Source of the DNA: Oscillospiraceae bacterium
GTDB taxonomy: Bacteria > Bacillota > Clostridia > Oscillospirales > Ruminococcaceae
Direction: 5' to 3'
DNA: 46,676 nt
NCBI GenBank assembly: GCA_020024615.1
Contig: JAHHTP010000011.1
Coordinates: forward strand, 1 to 46,676
A model generated the notes under the pieces. It was not told the DNA's origin. It was given only the letters and a program-made list of their open reading frames with translations, and did not search any database. Positions 1-8,522 of the stretch are shown one piece after another. Made by a program: the position numbers and the translations under genes. The stretch's first letter is position 1. Every line of letters starts with the position of its first letter.

Positions 1-19
1 GACAAGGGGAGCCATTTTA

Positions 20-55
20 CTCCTGTATCTTTCGATACGGGAGTTTTTGTTTTTT
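20..55 (+). terminator. Intrinsic terminator of an upstream gene
   Basis: A 10-bp stem (20-29 with 34-43, one G-T wobble) encloses a 4-base loop and is followed by a T-rich run to 55. It ends a rightward transcript that begins outside the window. Confidence 0.8.
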
Positions 56-120
56 AGTTAAAATTCTGTATGTAATAAGATTATCCACATCTGCCATTTC
101 CACCTTTTAGAGAAAAAATA

Positions 121-149
121 TTGACAAATATATATTAAAATTGTATAAT
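121..149 (+). promoter_or_regulatory. Consensus sigma-A promoter
   Basis: TTGACA at 121-126 and TATAAT at 144-149 are separated by exactly 17 bases, so both hexamers match the consensus. The predicted transcript starts near 156, just ahead of the membrane-protein gene at 193. Confidence 0.85.
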
Positions 150-192
150 ATATAATAATATTGTTTTGGAAAGAATGGGGAGGTCTAAAAAA

Positions 193-1761
193 TTGGGTGA
201 GATAAAAGAAAAACAGAAAAATAAGATGCCATTACTTTTGGTAATACTGCGCTATTTATCAGTAATTGCGGCTTTGTTTGTTATCTTTCCGCTATTGTTT
301 GCAACAGAAACATATCTACAGGCAGCAACAATGGAATCTGTAATCATTTTGCGCTTCGGCATGGTAATTGTCTGCGGATTGATTGGATTTTTGGTCAGTA
401 TGCTACTTTCTCTTTCACGAGAAAAATGGAAAGTGCCGATTTGGACTATAAATGTTATCTGTGCTTTGCTTTGCATGCTACCTGCTGTATTTATGTTTGT
501 GTGCTGTGGAGGAAATTTTGAAAGTTTTCGTACACCTATTATGATGCTTTACGGCATACTGGCATATTTTATGGGAGCGATTTACTATTATCGCCCTTAC
601 TCGCAAATCAATACTAAGGTTACACTAGCTTGGTTATGCGGCCTGCATATTGTTGTCATGGTGCTGATATCCATGATTGCGTTTAACACCGGACATAACA
701 TCACAGCAGCGGATCAGCCGTTGACAGATGGAATTGCCATTAGTCAGACACAAGCATTTTTGTTGGATTCAGAAGCGATTTCTCGTTTGAAACAGAATGG
801 ATTTCAATTTGATTTCTTCATTTTTGTACCAGAATTTTTGATTTACATTTCGATTTTTGGTCTGGTAATGAACCAATCGCATATCGACTTCTTAATGGAG
901 CGGCGAAAACATAATATGGAAGACCTCCCTCGCTGGGTCAGAACCTATAATGTTGGACTTACCAGTGCGATTATGGCGGTAATCGCTGTTCTGTTTTTGT
1001 GTAAAGACTGGATTATATCCAGCATAAAATGGCTCGCAAAAATGATCAGTGTGGGCATTTACCATGCACTACACTGGGTGGGTAGTCTGTTTATCAATGA
1101 TGCAATTTCAACAGATCCTATGGGTGGCGCGACAGATGTTCCAGATGAACTGGTTGAGATTGGCGGCGCTTCAGCTGATCCAAGAATTACTATGTTTTTC
1201 TCTTATTTTCTTGTATTTGTTATTATCGTTATGGTAATATGGGGAATCTGGCGTTTCAAAATACTGTCTAAATTTTGGAAGTTCCTCAAAAAAACCAGCA
1301 ATGCATTGCTGCATCAGCTGAAATATGGTCATAAAGAAAATACAAGAACTGAATTTGTGGAACAGGAATATATTGATTCCGAAACAGAGCTGGATCAGAA
1401 TGCACGCAAAACAAAGAAACGCGATGATGGTTCTGCATTTAAGCAGTGGCGCAAAGAGTATAAGCAATTTTTGAAGTTAAAGGAATCCAAGCAGCGTTAT
1501 GAACAGGGCTTTTTGCTCCTGACTGATTATTTTAAACTACGCGGTGTGCCATTATTTGAGGGGGATACAGCCGTGCAGGTCAGTGAAAAGGCTGTTAAAA
1601 GCAAAAAAATTGAGGCATTTTCCAGTAATGCTATTACCGAAGGTTATAACCTGTTATGCTATGCTGAAAGTGGATGCAAACAGGATAAACTGACAGTACT
1701 GGAACAGGCATTGCAAAAAGCATATACCGATTCCAAATCACTGAAAACAATAGGAGTATAA
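193..1761 (+). CDS. Multi-pass membrane protein with a DUF4129-like C-terminal domain
   Basis: This is a protein of about 522 residues of unknown exact role. The first two thirds hold roughly seven or eight hydrophobic spans; the last 140 or so residues are soluble and charged. The tail contains a FLLLTDYFKLRGVPLFEGDT-like stretch resembling the DUF4129 domain found at the end of TgpA-type membrane transglutaminases, but no transglutaminase core is visible. I chose the TTG at 193 because GGGGAGG at 177-183 sits 9 bases before it. An ATG at 175 and a TTG at 166 are in frame, but they have poor or no ribosome sites and lie very close to the predicted transcription start. The gene is monocistronic, with its own promoter and terminator. 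The DUF4129 link is by pattern only. Confidence 0.7.
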   Translation: MGEIKEKQKNKMPLLLVILRYLSVIAALFVIFPLLFATETYLQAATMESVIILRFGMVIVCGLIGFLVSMLLSLSREKWKVPIWTINVICALLCMLPAVFMFVCCGGNFESFRTPIMMLYGILAYFMGAIYYYRPYSQINTKVTLAWLCGLHIVVMVLISMIAFNTGHNITAADQPLTDGIAISQTQAFLLDSEAISRLKQNGFQFDFFIFVPEFLIYISIFGLVMNQSHIDFLMERRKHNMEDLPRWVRTYNVGLTSAIMAVIAVLFLCKDWIISSIKWLAKMISVGIYHALHWVGSLFINDAISTDPMGGATDVPDELVEIGGASADPRITMFFSYFLVFVIIVMVIWGIWRFKILSKFWKFLKKTSNALLHQLKYGHKENTRTEFVEQEYIDSETELDQNARKTKKRDDGSAFKQWRKEYKQFLKLKESKQRYEQGFLLLTDYFKLRGVPLFEGDTAVQVSEKAVKSKKIEAFSSNAITEGYNLLCYAESGCKQDKLTVLEQALQKAYTDSKSLKTIGV

Positions 1762-1773
1762 ATGTCAATATTC

Positions 1774-1804
1774 AAAGCAGGTTCAAACGATCCTGCTTTT
1801 TGTT
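1774..1804 (+). terminator. Intrinsic terminator
   Basis: A perfect 8-bp stem (1774-1781 with 1792-1799) with a 10-base loop and a T run lies 13 bases after the membrane-protein stop codon. Confidence 0.8.
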
Positions 1805-1847
1805 TTGCACAAAAGTTTGGCAATTCTGTATTTTATCCCGTTTGGTG

Positions 1848-1876
1848 TTGACTTTTTGTTGTAAAAAGAGTATTAT
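1848..1876 (+). promoter_or_regulatory. Sigma-A promoter of the flippase gene
   Basis: TTGACT at 1848-1853 and TATTAT at 1871-1876 have a 17-base spacer, giving an untranslated leader of about 45 bases. Confidence 0.7.
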
Positions 1877-1929
1877 AATAGAGATTGCTTATAAAAAGAA
1901 AGAGTGAAACAAAAAAGAAAGGAAGCGTC

Positions 1930-3372
1930 ATGGGTCTGACTTCAAAATTAAAAAAATTGACCAGCAGCCGCTATGGCACACTACTGTTAAATACGCTGCT
2001 GTTCGGACTTTCTACATTCAGTTCTAAGTTTTTAGGGCTGATTATGATGAAATTCTATACAGCACACATGACCCCGGCTGAAACCGGTGTTGCAGACCTG
2101 ATTGTGACAACGGCTAATTTGATAACCCCGATTGCAGCACTTGGTATTACAGAAAGCATTGTGCGTTTTGGGTTGGACAAGGAAACGGATAAGAAGGATG
2201 TTCTGTCAACCGGACTTATCATTCTAAGCTGCGGATTTGCCGTACTGCTGTGTTGTTTCCCGTTGGTAAATATGTATGATAAAACCTCGCAGCATACATG
2301 GCTTGTCTATTTATATGTGCTGGCAGCTTGCCTAAAAGCGATTATTTCGCAGTTTGTGCGTTCACAGGGGCATGTCAAGCTGTTTGCAATAGATGGTATA
2401 CTGTCCACATTATATGTTGTCGGACTAAATATTTTAAGTTTGGGCGTATTTGATTTTGGTGTGACAGGATATATCCTGTCTACTGTATTGGCTGACTTTA
2501 TTTCCAGCATCACGCTGTTTATCATCTGTCGATTATGGAATTTTATTAAGTTTAAGGTGGATAAAAAAGTTCTCAAAGCGATGATTATCTATTCTCTGCC
2601 GATGATTCCAAATACCATCTGCTGGCAGATTACCAACACATCTGATCGGTATATGGTTACGCATTTCTGTGGAGTGGATGTCAATGGTATTTTTGCGGTT
2701 GCTTGCCGCATTCCATCGGTTATTACCGCGGTTTCGGTTATTTTCAACCGTGCATGGCAGATGTCTGCATTTAAGGATGAATCCAAAGAGATCAAACAGC
2801 AGTTTTATTCGAATGTATTCAAGATGTATCAGACCGCGATTTTTGGTGCTATGGGTATTATCATTCTGCTCGTTCAGCCGTTGACCCGGATTCTGGTTAC
2901 TGGTGAGGCATATTTTGCATCTTGGAGTTATGCGCCGTTTCTGATTGTAGCGGTTGGATTTTCCTGTTTCTCTACCTTCTTAGGTACGATTTATATGGAT
3001 AGTAAGAAAAATTTTATGGCTATGGTTACCACAATGGCAGGTGCAGTGGTAAATGTGATCTTAAACTTTATCTTAATTCCGATATTCGGTCCGTACGGCG
3101 GTGCATTTGCAACATTCTTTAGTTATTTTGTTATGGTGGTTTTGCGTCTGATTAGCACCAGAAAGCTGCTGCCACTGAAATTCGGTCCGGTTCGGCTGTT
3201 TGGCTGCACAGCTATAGTTTTATTACAGTGTCTGATCTGCATTTGGCAGGATAAGATCCCATTTGCATTGGGCTGGGAAGTTTTATGTATAATAGTCATG
3301 CTGTTCATGCAGGGACTTCCGCTGTTAAGAGAGATGAAAGGCCAGCATTATTTAAAAAGAAAAGCATCATGA
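1930..3372 (+). CDS. Oligosaccharide flippase family protein (polysaccharide biosynthesis)
   Basis: This 480-residue integral membrane protein has about 12-14 hydrophobic spans and the N-terminal pattern of the polysaccharide-synthesis (Wzx/MurJ-like) branch of the MOP superfamily, including a helix near residue 20 reading NTLLFGLSTFSSKFLG. Such proteins move lipid-linked sugars across the cytoplasmic membrane. The ATG at 1930 is preceded by GAAAGGAAG; the longer frame from a TTG at 1885 overlaps the promoter region and is unlikely. No glycosyltransferases or capsule genes lie next to it, so the substrate cannot be inferred. The gap of 90 bases to prfC shows no terminator, so some read-through into prfC is possible. 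Confidence 0.85.
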   Translation: MGLTSKLKKLTSSRYGTLLLNTLLFGLSTFSSKFLGLIMMKFYTAHMTPAETGVADLIVTTANLITPIAALGITESIVRFGLDKETDKKDVLSTGLIILSCGFAVLLCCFPLVNMYDKTSQHTWLVYLYVLAACLKAIISQFVRSQGHVKLFAIDGILSTLYVVGLNILSLGVFDFGVTGYILSTVLADFISSITLFIICRLWNFIKFKVDKKVLKAMIIYSLPMIPNTICWQITNTSDRYMVTHFCGVDVNGIFAVACRIPSVITAVSVIFNRAWQMSAFKDESKEIKQQFYSNVFKMYQTAIFGAMGIIILLVQPLTRILVTGEAYFASWSYAPFLIVAVGFSCFSTFLGTIYMDSKKNFMAMVTTMAGAVVNVILNFILIPIFGPYGGAFATFFSYFVMVVLRLISTRKLLPLKFGPVRLFGCTAIVLLQCLICIWQDKIPFALGWEVLCIIVMLFMQGLPLLREMKGQHYLKRKAS

Positions 3373-3462
3373 GGAGTTTTCATAATGGGTATACCGCATT
3401 AACGATGCAGAAAATATGCAATCACTTAAAAAGACTTCGATAACATTTAGGAGAATAAAAGA

Positions 3463-5064
3463 ATGGCAGATTTAAAACATGAAATTAATCGCCGTCGTAC
3501 CTTTGCGATCATTTCGCATCCGGACGCTGGTAAAACAACCCTTACTGAAAAATTCCTGTTATACGGCGGTGCAATCGCACAGGCAGGTTCTGTAAAAGGT
3601 AAACAGAGTGCGCGTCATGCAGTTTCCGACTGGATGGAAATTGAGAAAAAGAGAGGTATTTCGGTTACTTCTTCGGTTTTGCAGTTTGAGTATGACGGTT
3701 TCTGCATCAATATTCTGGACACCCCGGGACATCAGGATTTCTCAGAGGATACCTATCGTACCTTAATGGCGGCTGACTCCGCAGTTATGGTTATTGATGC
3801 ATCTAAGGGCGTTGAGGCGCAGACCAGAAAATTGTTCAAAGTTTGTGTCATGCGCCATATTCCGATTTTCACCTTCATCAACAAAATGGATCGTGAAGCA
3901 CAGAATCCGTTTGATCTGATGGAGGAAATCGAGCGTGAGCTGGGGATTCAGACCTATCCGGTCAACTGGCCGATTGGCTGTGGCAAGGAGTTCAAAGGTG
4001 TATTTGATCGCCGCAAACGCCATATTATTTCGTTTGAATCCAGCGGTTTGGCAAATGGTGTTCGTCAGGTTGCTTCTACGGAGGTGGAACTGGGCGATTC
4101 ATCTTTGGATGAACTGATTACGCCGGAATTGCATGAGATTTTGAAAGATGATATTGACTTGTTGGATGGTGCAAGCTATGAATTTGATTTAGACGAGGTT
4201 CAGGCAGGTAATCTGACTCCAGTATTCTTCGGTTCGGCTTTGACCAACTTTGGTGTAGAGCCGTTCTTACAGGCGTTTTTGGAGATGACCCCGACCCCAC
4301 TGCCAAGACGCTCAGACATCGGTACAGTCGATCCGGTGGAGACAGACTTCTCTGCGTTTGTATTTAAGATTCAGGCGAATATGAATAAAGCGCATCGTGA
4401 CCGTATTGCATTTATGCGCATCTGTTCGGGTAAATTTGAACGCGAGATGGAAGTATTGCATGTACAGGGCGACAAGAAAATGCGTCTTTCCCAGCCGCAG
4501 CAGATGATGGCACAGGAGCGAGAAATTGTTGAGGAGGCGTATGCCGGCGATATCATCGGCGTATTTGATCCAGGCTTATTCTCAATCGGTGATACCATCT
4601 GTTCACCGAAAACCAAAATGCGCTATGAAGGTATCCCAACTTTTGCACCGGAATACTTTGCCCGCATCCGTCAGAAGGACACCTTAAAGCGTAAGCAGTT
4701 TGTAAAAGGTACTAATCAGATTGCACAGGAAGGTGCCATTCAGATTTTCCATGAGCCGTATACGGGTATGGAAGAAGTTATTGTCGGTGTAGTTGGTACT
4801 TTGCAGTTTGAGGTTCTGGAATACCGCTTGAAAAACGAATATAATGTAGATATTATCATGGAAACATTGCCGTATTCGCTGCTCAGATGGATTGAGAAAA
4901 CGCCAGTTGAGCCGAATAAACTCAACATTACTTCGGATACAAAGGTGGTACAAGACTTTAAGGGTAACTTCCTACTGCTGTTTTCGAGCAGTTGGAATAT
5001 TACATGGGCACTCGAACGAAATGAGGGTTTAGAGCTGTCCGAGTTTGGTAAAGCAGATTTCTGA
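3463..5064 (+). CDS. prfC: Peptide chain release factor 3
   Basis: This 533-residue translational GTPase recycles RF1 and RF2 from the ribosome after termination. The G1 loop SHPDAGKT (residues 18-25), the G3 motif DTPGH (86-90) and the G4 motif NKMD (140-143) are intact, followed by the RF3-specific middle and C-terminal domains. Length fits the family, and the HPDAGKTTLTEK signature separates RF3 from EF-G. The start ATG is preceded by AGGAG at 8-9 bases. It sits between the flippase and hemerythrin genes without an obvious functional link. It is an ordinary chromosomal housekeeping gene. Confidence 0.97.
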   Translation: MADLKHEINRRRTFAIISHPDAGKTTLTEKFLLYGGAIAQAGSVKGKQSARHAVSDWMEIEKKRGISVTSSVLQFEYDGFCINILDTPGHQDFSEDTYRTLMAADSAVMVIDASKGVEAQTRKLFKVCVMRHIPIFTFINKMDREAQNPFDLMEEIERELGIQTYPVNWPIGCGKEFKGVFDRRKRHIISFESSGLANGVRQVASTEVELGDSSLDELITPELHEILKDDIDLLDGASYEFDLDEVQAGNLTPVFFGSALTNFGVEPFLQAFLEMTPTPLPRRSDIGTVDPVETDFSAFVFKIQANMNKAHRDRIAFMRICSGKFEREMEVLHVQGDKKMRLSQPQQMMAQEREIVEEAYAGDIIGVFDPGLFSIGDTICSPKTKMRYEGIPTFAPEYFARIRQKDTLKRKQFVKGTNQIAQEGAIQIFHEPYTGMEEVIVGVVGTLQFEVLEYRLKNEYNVDIIMETLPYSLLRWIEKTPVEPNKLNITSDTKVVQDFKGNFLLLFSSSWNITWALERNEGLELSEFGKADF

Positions 5065-5192
5065 TAAAAAGGGTATATCTGATTTGGAAATGTAAGGGCA
5101 GTTTCAAATTCAAAGCAATTGTTTTACTATTGGAATTAGCTTGAGCATATGATTTGAAATGGAAAATAATTTGATATGAAAGGATTAAAATC

Positions 5193-5588
5193 ATGAAGTA
5201 TGAAGTAACAAAAGATCTTGAGACAGGAAATCCAATCATTGACAAGGAGCATCGTGAGTTGTTTGCAGCGGCAAATGCTATGATGGACGCATGTGCACAT
5301 GGGCAAGGACGAAGCAATGTAGAACGCACTGCAAAATTTCTGCTGGACTATGTAGACCGCCATTTTGCTCATGAAGAGGAACTGCATAAAAAGAGCGGAT
5401 TCCCCAATTTTGAAGCACATAAGCAGTTCCATGCTGGATATACACAGAAGCTGCGTACAATCATATCCTCTTTCCCAGCATCTGGTCCTACTGTTGCTGA
5501 TGTATCCAATATCAATATGCATATTGGTGTTCTGATCAGTCATATTCGAACTGTAGATAAAAAACTTGGTGCTTTTCTGCATGCATAA
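5193..5588 (+). CDS. Bacteriohemerythrin
   Basis: This is a single-domain hemerythrin of 131 residues, a four-helix bundle with a non-heme di-iron site that binds oxygen. The full ligand set can be read: His20 (IDKEH), His57 and Glu61 (HFAHEE), His76 and His80 (HKQFH), and His117 and Asp122 (HIRTVD). In an anaerobe it probably scavenges or senses oxygen. The ATG follows AAAGGA. A pair of 8-bp inverted repeats (TTTCAAAT at 5102-5109 and its complement at 5152-5159) lies upstream; whether they regulate the gene is unknown. Terminator-like hairpins follow the stop. Confidence 0.95.
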   Translation: MKYEVTKDLETGNPIIDKEHRELFAAANAMMDACAHGQGRSNVERTAKFLLDYVDRHFAHEEELHKKSGFPNFEAHKQFHAGYTQKLRTIISSFPASGPTVADVSNINMHIGVLISHIRTVDKKLGAFLHA

Positions 5589-5644
5589 TTTAAAATCATA
5601 GTTTTTTGTTTTTGAAAAATATTAATGTAGAAACTATATTTTTA

Positions 5645-5676
5645 GAGGTGGCGGCAGCTTATATGCCTGCCACCTC
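5645..5676 (+). terminator. Stem-loop after the hemerythrin gene
   Basis: GAGGTGGC pairs with GCCACCTC and GGCA with TGCC around one bulged base. The following T run is weak, so it may be a transcript-end stabiliser backing up the next hairpin. Confidence 0.5.
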
Positions 5677-5691
5677 ATATTTGTATATAGA

Positions 5692-5720
5692 AAAAAACAC
5701 TCGTTAGGGGAGTGTTTTTT
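5692..5720. terminator. Bidirectional intrinsic terminator
   Basis: A perfect 10-bp stem, AAAAAACACT (5692-5701) with AGTGTTTTTT (5711-5720), works in both directions. It separates the hemerythrin gene from the convergent BlaR1-type gene. Confidence 0.75.
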
Positions 5721-5940
5721 ATATGATGATGGATATTCTATTACGGCTTTCAGACTCCTTTCAAAGTTAAAAGAGCGACTATGTCAATAAAACATAGCCG
5801 CCCTTTACAGGAACAAATCTGAAATATAGGGGTTGAAAAAGCGCGCCATAGGATATCTCAGGATGGTAGATGATACAAGATTCCAATAGATATACAGGAG
5901 GGGAATGCTGTTATCGTATTTGTTTGGCCGTATTCTCTAT
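5721..5940. other. Convergent intergenic region
   Basis: This lies between the bidirectional terminator and the end of the BlaR1-type gene. The only structure seen is a 10-bp stem (5775-5784 with 5792-5801, one mismatch), followed on the - strand by a short T run; it could end the BlaR1 transcript. I see no gene here. Confidence 0.4.
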
Positions 5941-7953
5941 TTAAGATTTTACCTCTGTAAGCGCTATATTGCCATCTTTAATGGAGATGTCGTAAATGGT
6001 GTGTGCTTTAGAATTTTTATGATCCAGTAGATGCAACTGACAGCCTTTTTTCGTTTCTACGAGTTTGAATGCAACACAAACTTTGGATTCAAAGGTATTC
6101 TCATATTTGATTTTTCCATTTTGTGCTGCGATAAACACAAAGGAAAATGGTTTGGTAGTATTTGCGATACGGAAAGTGCATTGTTCTTTGATTCCATCGC
6201 CATCAATATCTGCTTCCTCTTCACCGATCTGAAGATTTTTAAAATTCTCCATATCCTCTATGATGGACATCGTTCCGTAGAATTCTAATTGACCTTTCAA
6301 TGGGCGATATGTTACATCATTGACAGTGCATTTTGGCACTTGAGAGGAATGCTCAGCATCAAATTTCAAACAGTCATAGCGGAAAATGGAGTTTTCTCGT
6401 TTGATGGCGTTTTCTATAATTTCAAATTGATAGGAATCCTGTCCATCAATGGTGGTCAAAATCAGTTTACCGTCTTTCCTCTGATATATGCCTTCTATTC
6501 TATCAGTTTCAGAATATACAAATTTAAAACGGTTATCCGTCAGGGAAAGATAAAGAGCAGGGCGTACCGGAGCATATAAACTGTCTGGCTGATAACACTC
6601 ATAAGTGAGCATATCCGTTTTTGGATTATAGATGACACTTGGTTTTTCTGTAAAATTAAGGGTGTAATTTTCCAGTGTTAAAAGCAAAGTGTATTCCGAT
6701 TTACCATCTGCATATGTGGTGGTACTGAAATTTGCAATCCCAGTTTTTTTGGTTTGTTTGCTTGTTAGTTGATATAAGGTAGACAGCTTGTTTTTCTCAT
6801 CCAGGTGATAGCCAAATGCATATTTTTTTTGATTTAGATTGTCATAGATGGTTAAGGTATCCGCGTCTGCTGTTAAGGTCAGGTCAGCCATAGATGCATT
6901 TTTGTGTTGCGTTAAATAATCTGCATCACAGGCAATAATTTCCCCTGTATCCTGTTTTTGTACCGTTGTGATAAACCACTTTTTTCCAGTGATATCTGTT
7001 TTGACCTTTTTGGAGTCAACCGGGTTGGTCAGGAAGCAGACTGTCATGATGATACATAAGACCACAGCTGTGATTATAACCCAGAATGCAGGCTTTTTAT
7101 AATTTAATATCGATTTCACTCTTACTTTCACTCCAATCTCTCCAAATGCCAGCGGGCAGACTGAAATCAGTCGGTGCTGCTTGATGCTGCACGCCAGTAG
7201 TGTAGTGGAATATGCTTTTTTGTCCTCGATACTCATATTTTGCACAACCTTTTCGTCACAGGCAAGTTCAATGTCGCGACAAAATAGGATATAGGCAAAC
7301 CATAAAATCGGGTTGAACCAGTAAACACTGAGCAGTAGGAATCCCAATGGCTTGAATAAATGATCTTTGCGTGCCAGATGGGCGTTTTCGTGTGCTAGAA
7401 TGTGCGTGATCTGTGTCTGAGTCAGATGGGACGGTAGATAGATGCGCGGTTTGAATATGCCTAAAATAAACGGTGTGCTGATGTTATCGCACAGATAAGC
7501 GTGTTCTGCATACGGCAGAGATATTTTGACTTTCCGGCGCAAATTCATATAGTTAATTGTTGCATACACAAGCATTGCAGCAACGCCGGCAAGCCATATC
7601 ACCGATAATATCTGCATCAGATTTAAGCCAGTATTAGTTGGTATGGTTACGCCCTCATAGTAATGATCGCCTAAATAGTCATTTAACGGCGTATCAATTC
7701 GGGTAAACCCGGTATTGATATCAAAACTGTTTTGGGTGATGATATCTGGTGAAATGGTTTGCGCACTGGGTATCAGGCTGAAGATGCTTTCAACTGATAC
7801 TGGCATCACTAGCCGGATTCCGACAACACTCCAGAGCAGACAGCGAATATATTTCGGCAGCTTCGGAAATATCAGCCGGACGAGTAGTACTGCTAAGACA
7901 ATCCAGCCAGCAGTGATGCTCATGTTCAGCAGCTGTAAGAAATTTTCACTCAT
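5941..7953 (-). CDS. BlaR1/MecR1-type M56 membrane metalloprotease sensor
   Basis: This is a 670-residue signal-transducing zinc protease. Several N-terminal membrane spans enclose the M56 domain with zinc motif HENAH (residues 188-192) and a downstream ELACDE segment (Glu229) as likely third ligand. A further span at about 290-310 is followed by an outside region of about 350 residues. BlaR1 proteins cleave or inactivate the paired BlaI repressor after sensing an antibiotic. Here I see no penicillin-binding sensor domain in the C-terminal region, so the signal is probably not a beta-lactam. The ATG at 7953 has AGGAG 8 bases upstream and lies 5 bases past the repressor stop, so the pair is co-transcribed. 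An upstream in-frame GTG at 7962 is less likely. Confidence 0.88.
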   Translation of the reverse strand: MSENFLQLLNMSITAGWIVLAVLLVRLIFPKLPKYIRCLLWSVVGIRLVMPVSVESIFSLIPSAQTISPDIITQNSFDINTGFTRIDTPLNDYLGDHYYEGVTIPTNTGLNLMQILSVIWLAGVAAMLVYATINYMNLRRKVKISLPYAEHAYLCDNISTPFILGIFKPRIYLPSHLTQTQITHILAHENAHLARKDHLFKPLGFLLLSVYWFNPILWFAYILFCRDIELACDEKVVQNMSIEDKKAYSTTLLACSIKQHRLISVCPLAFGEIGVKVRVKSILNYKKPAFWVIITAVVLCIIMTVCFLTNPVDSKKVKTDITGKKWFITTVQKQDTGEIIACDADYLTQHKNASMADLTLTADADTLTIYDNLNQKKYAFGYHLDEKNKLSTLYQLTSKQTKKTGIANFSTTTYADGKSEYTLLLTLENYTLNFTEKPSVIYNPKTDMLTYECYQPDSLYAPVRPALYLSLTDNRFKFVYSETDRIEGIYQRKDGKLILTTIDGQDSYQFEIIENAIKRENSIFRYDCLKFDAEHSSQVPKCTVNDVTYRPLKGQLEFYGTMSIIEDMENFKNLQIGEEEADIDGDGIKEQCTFRIANTTKPFSFVFIAAQNGKIKYENTFESKVCVAFKLVETKKGCQLHLLDHKNSKAHTIYDISIKDGNIALTEVKS

Positions 7954-7958
7954 GCCTA

Positions 7959-8318
7959 TCACTCCTTGCAGTTGTCAATCATCTGCTGGATTTCAGCAAT
8001 TTCTTTTTGGGATAACGGTTTGCGTTTGGTAAATGCGGCTAAGAATGCCGGAAGCGAACCATCAAAGGTGGCATCTACAAACTGTTTGCTTTGCATCGCG
8101 TAGTAATCGGATTTGGAAATGACAGAACTGACCACACCATTTTGATTTTGAAACAGTCCGCGCTCACATAATTTTTTTAGCACGGTATAGGTGGTTGATT
8201 TTTTCCAATCCAGCTGCTCCTGACATAGCTTAACCAGTTCGCCAGAACCCAACGGCTCGTGTTGCCAGATCATCTCAGCGAATTTGTTTTCTACCAGCCC
8301 TAATTGTAAGTTTTCCAT
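7959..8318 (-). CDS. BlaI/MecI/CopY family transcriptional repressor
   Basis: This 119-residue winged-helix repressor has the family hallmark around WKKSTTYTVLKKLCERG (recognition helix, residues 39-56) and a C-terminal dimerisation helix region. BlaI proteins bind as dimers to short palindromes over their own promoter and are destroyed through BlaR1. It is the first gene of a two-gene unit with the M56 sensor. The start ATG follows AGGAGG-like bases. Two matching palindromes overlap or follow its promoter, so autorepression is very likely. No beta-lactamase or efflux gene is in the unit. Confidence 0.93.
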   Translation of the reverse strand: MENLQLGLVENKFAEMIWQHEPLGSGELVKLCQEQLDWKKSTTYTVLKKLCERGLFQNQNGVVSSVISKSDYYAMQSKQFVDATFDGSLPAFLAAFTKRKPLSQKEIAEIQQMIDNCKE

Positions 8319-8343
8319 CTTGTTTTCCTCCTTTCAATATTTG

Positions 8344-8360
8344 GTCTATTTACAATAGAC
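8344..8360. promoter_or_regulatory. BlaI-type operator 1
   Basis: GTCTAT-TTACA-ATAGAC is a perfect 6-bp dyad in the transcribed leader of the repressor gene. It shares TCTAT-N5-ATAGA with operator 2. Confidence 0.8.
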
Positions 8361-8375
8361 TTATCCTGTAACTTT

Positions 8376-8404
8376 AGTCTATCACAAATAGATCTGTTTG
8401 TCAA
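8376..8404 (-). promoter_or_regulatory. Promoter of the BlaI/BlaR1 unit
   Basis: On the - strand a consensus -35 TTGACA (8404-8399) and TAGACT (8381-8376) are 17 bases apart. Operator 2 covers the -10 and part of the spacer. Confidence 0.75.
8378..8392. promoter_or_regulatory. BlaI-type operator 2
   Basis: TCTAT-CACAA-ATAGA overlaps the -10 element and spacer of the repressor promoter. The centre lies 33 bp from operator 1, about three helical turns, so both sit on one face of the DNA. Confidence 0.8.
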
Positions 8405-8434
8405 GTGATAATATAAAATTTGTTGTAAAAAAAT

Positions 8435-8459
8435 AAGGTTCACGCAAACGGTGAACCTT
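8435..8459 (-). terminator. Terminator of the LysR gene
   Basis: A perfect 9-bp stem, AAGGTTCAC with GTGAACCTT, has a 7-base loop and is followed on the - strand by a run of seven Ts. Confidence 0.8.
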
Positions 8460-8522
8460 GTATAAAATCTTTCCATGTGAAGTAAAAGAAATATGGCATA
8501 GAAGGAAGCTTCATTCCATCTT

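Noticed and set aside
1885..1929. TTG start at 1885 for the flippase
   Set aside because: It lies almost on the -10 element, has no ribosome site, and adds a charged stretch not typical of the family.
5136..5582. 148-codon open frame on the - strand over the hemerythrin gene
   Set aside because: It is a shadow of the hemerythrin coding strand, whose full ligand set proves the + frame.
5911..6033. A frame on the + strand with AGGAGGGG and an ATG near 5905
   Set aside because: It runs antisense into the BlaR1-type gene, the spacing to the ATG is about one base, and the peptide has no family-like pattern.
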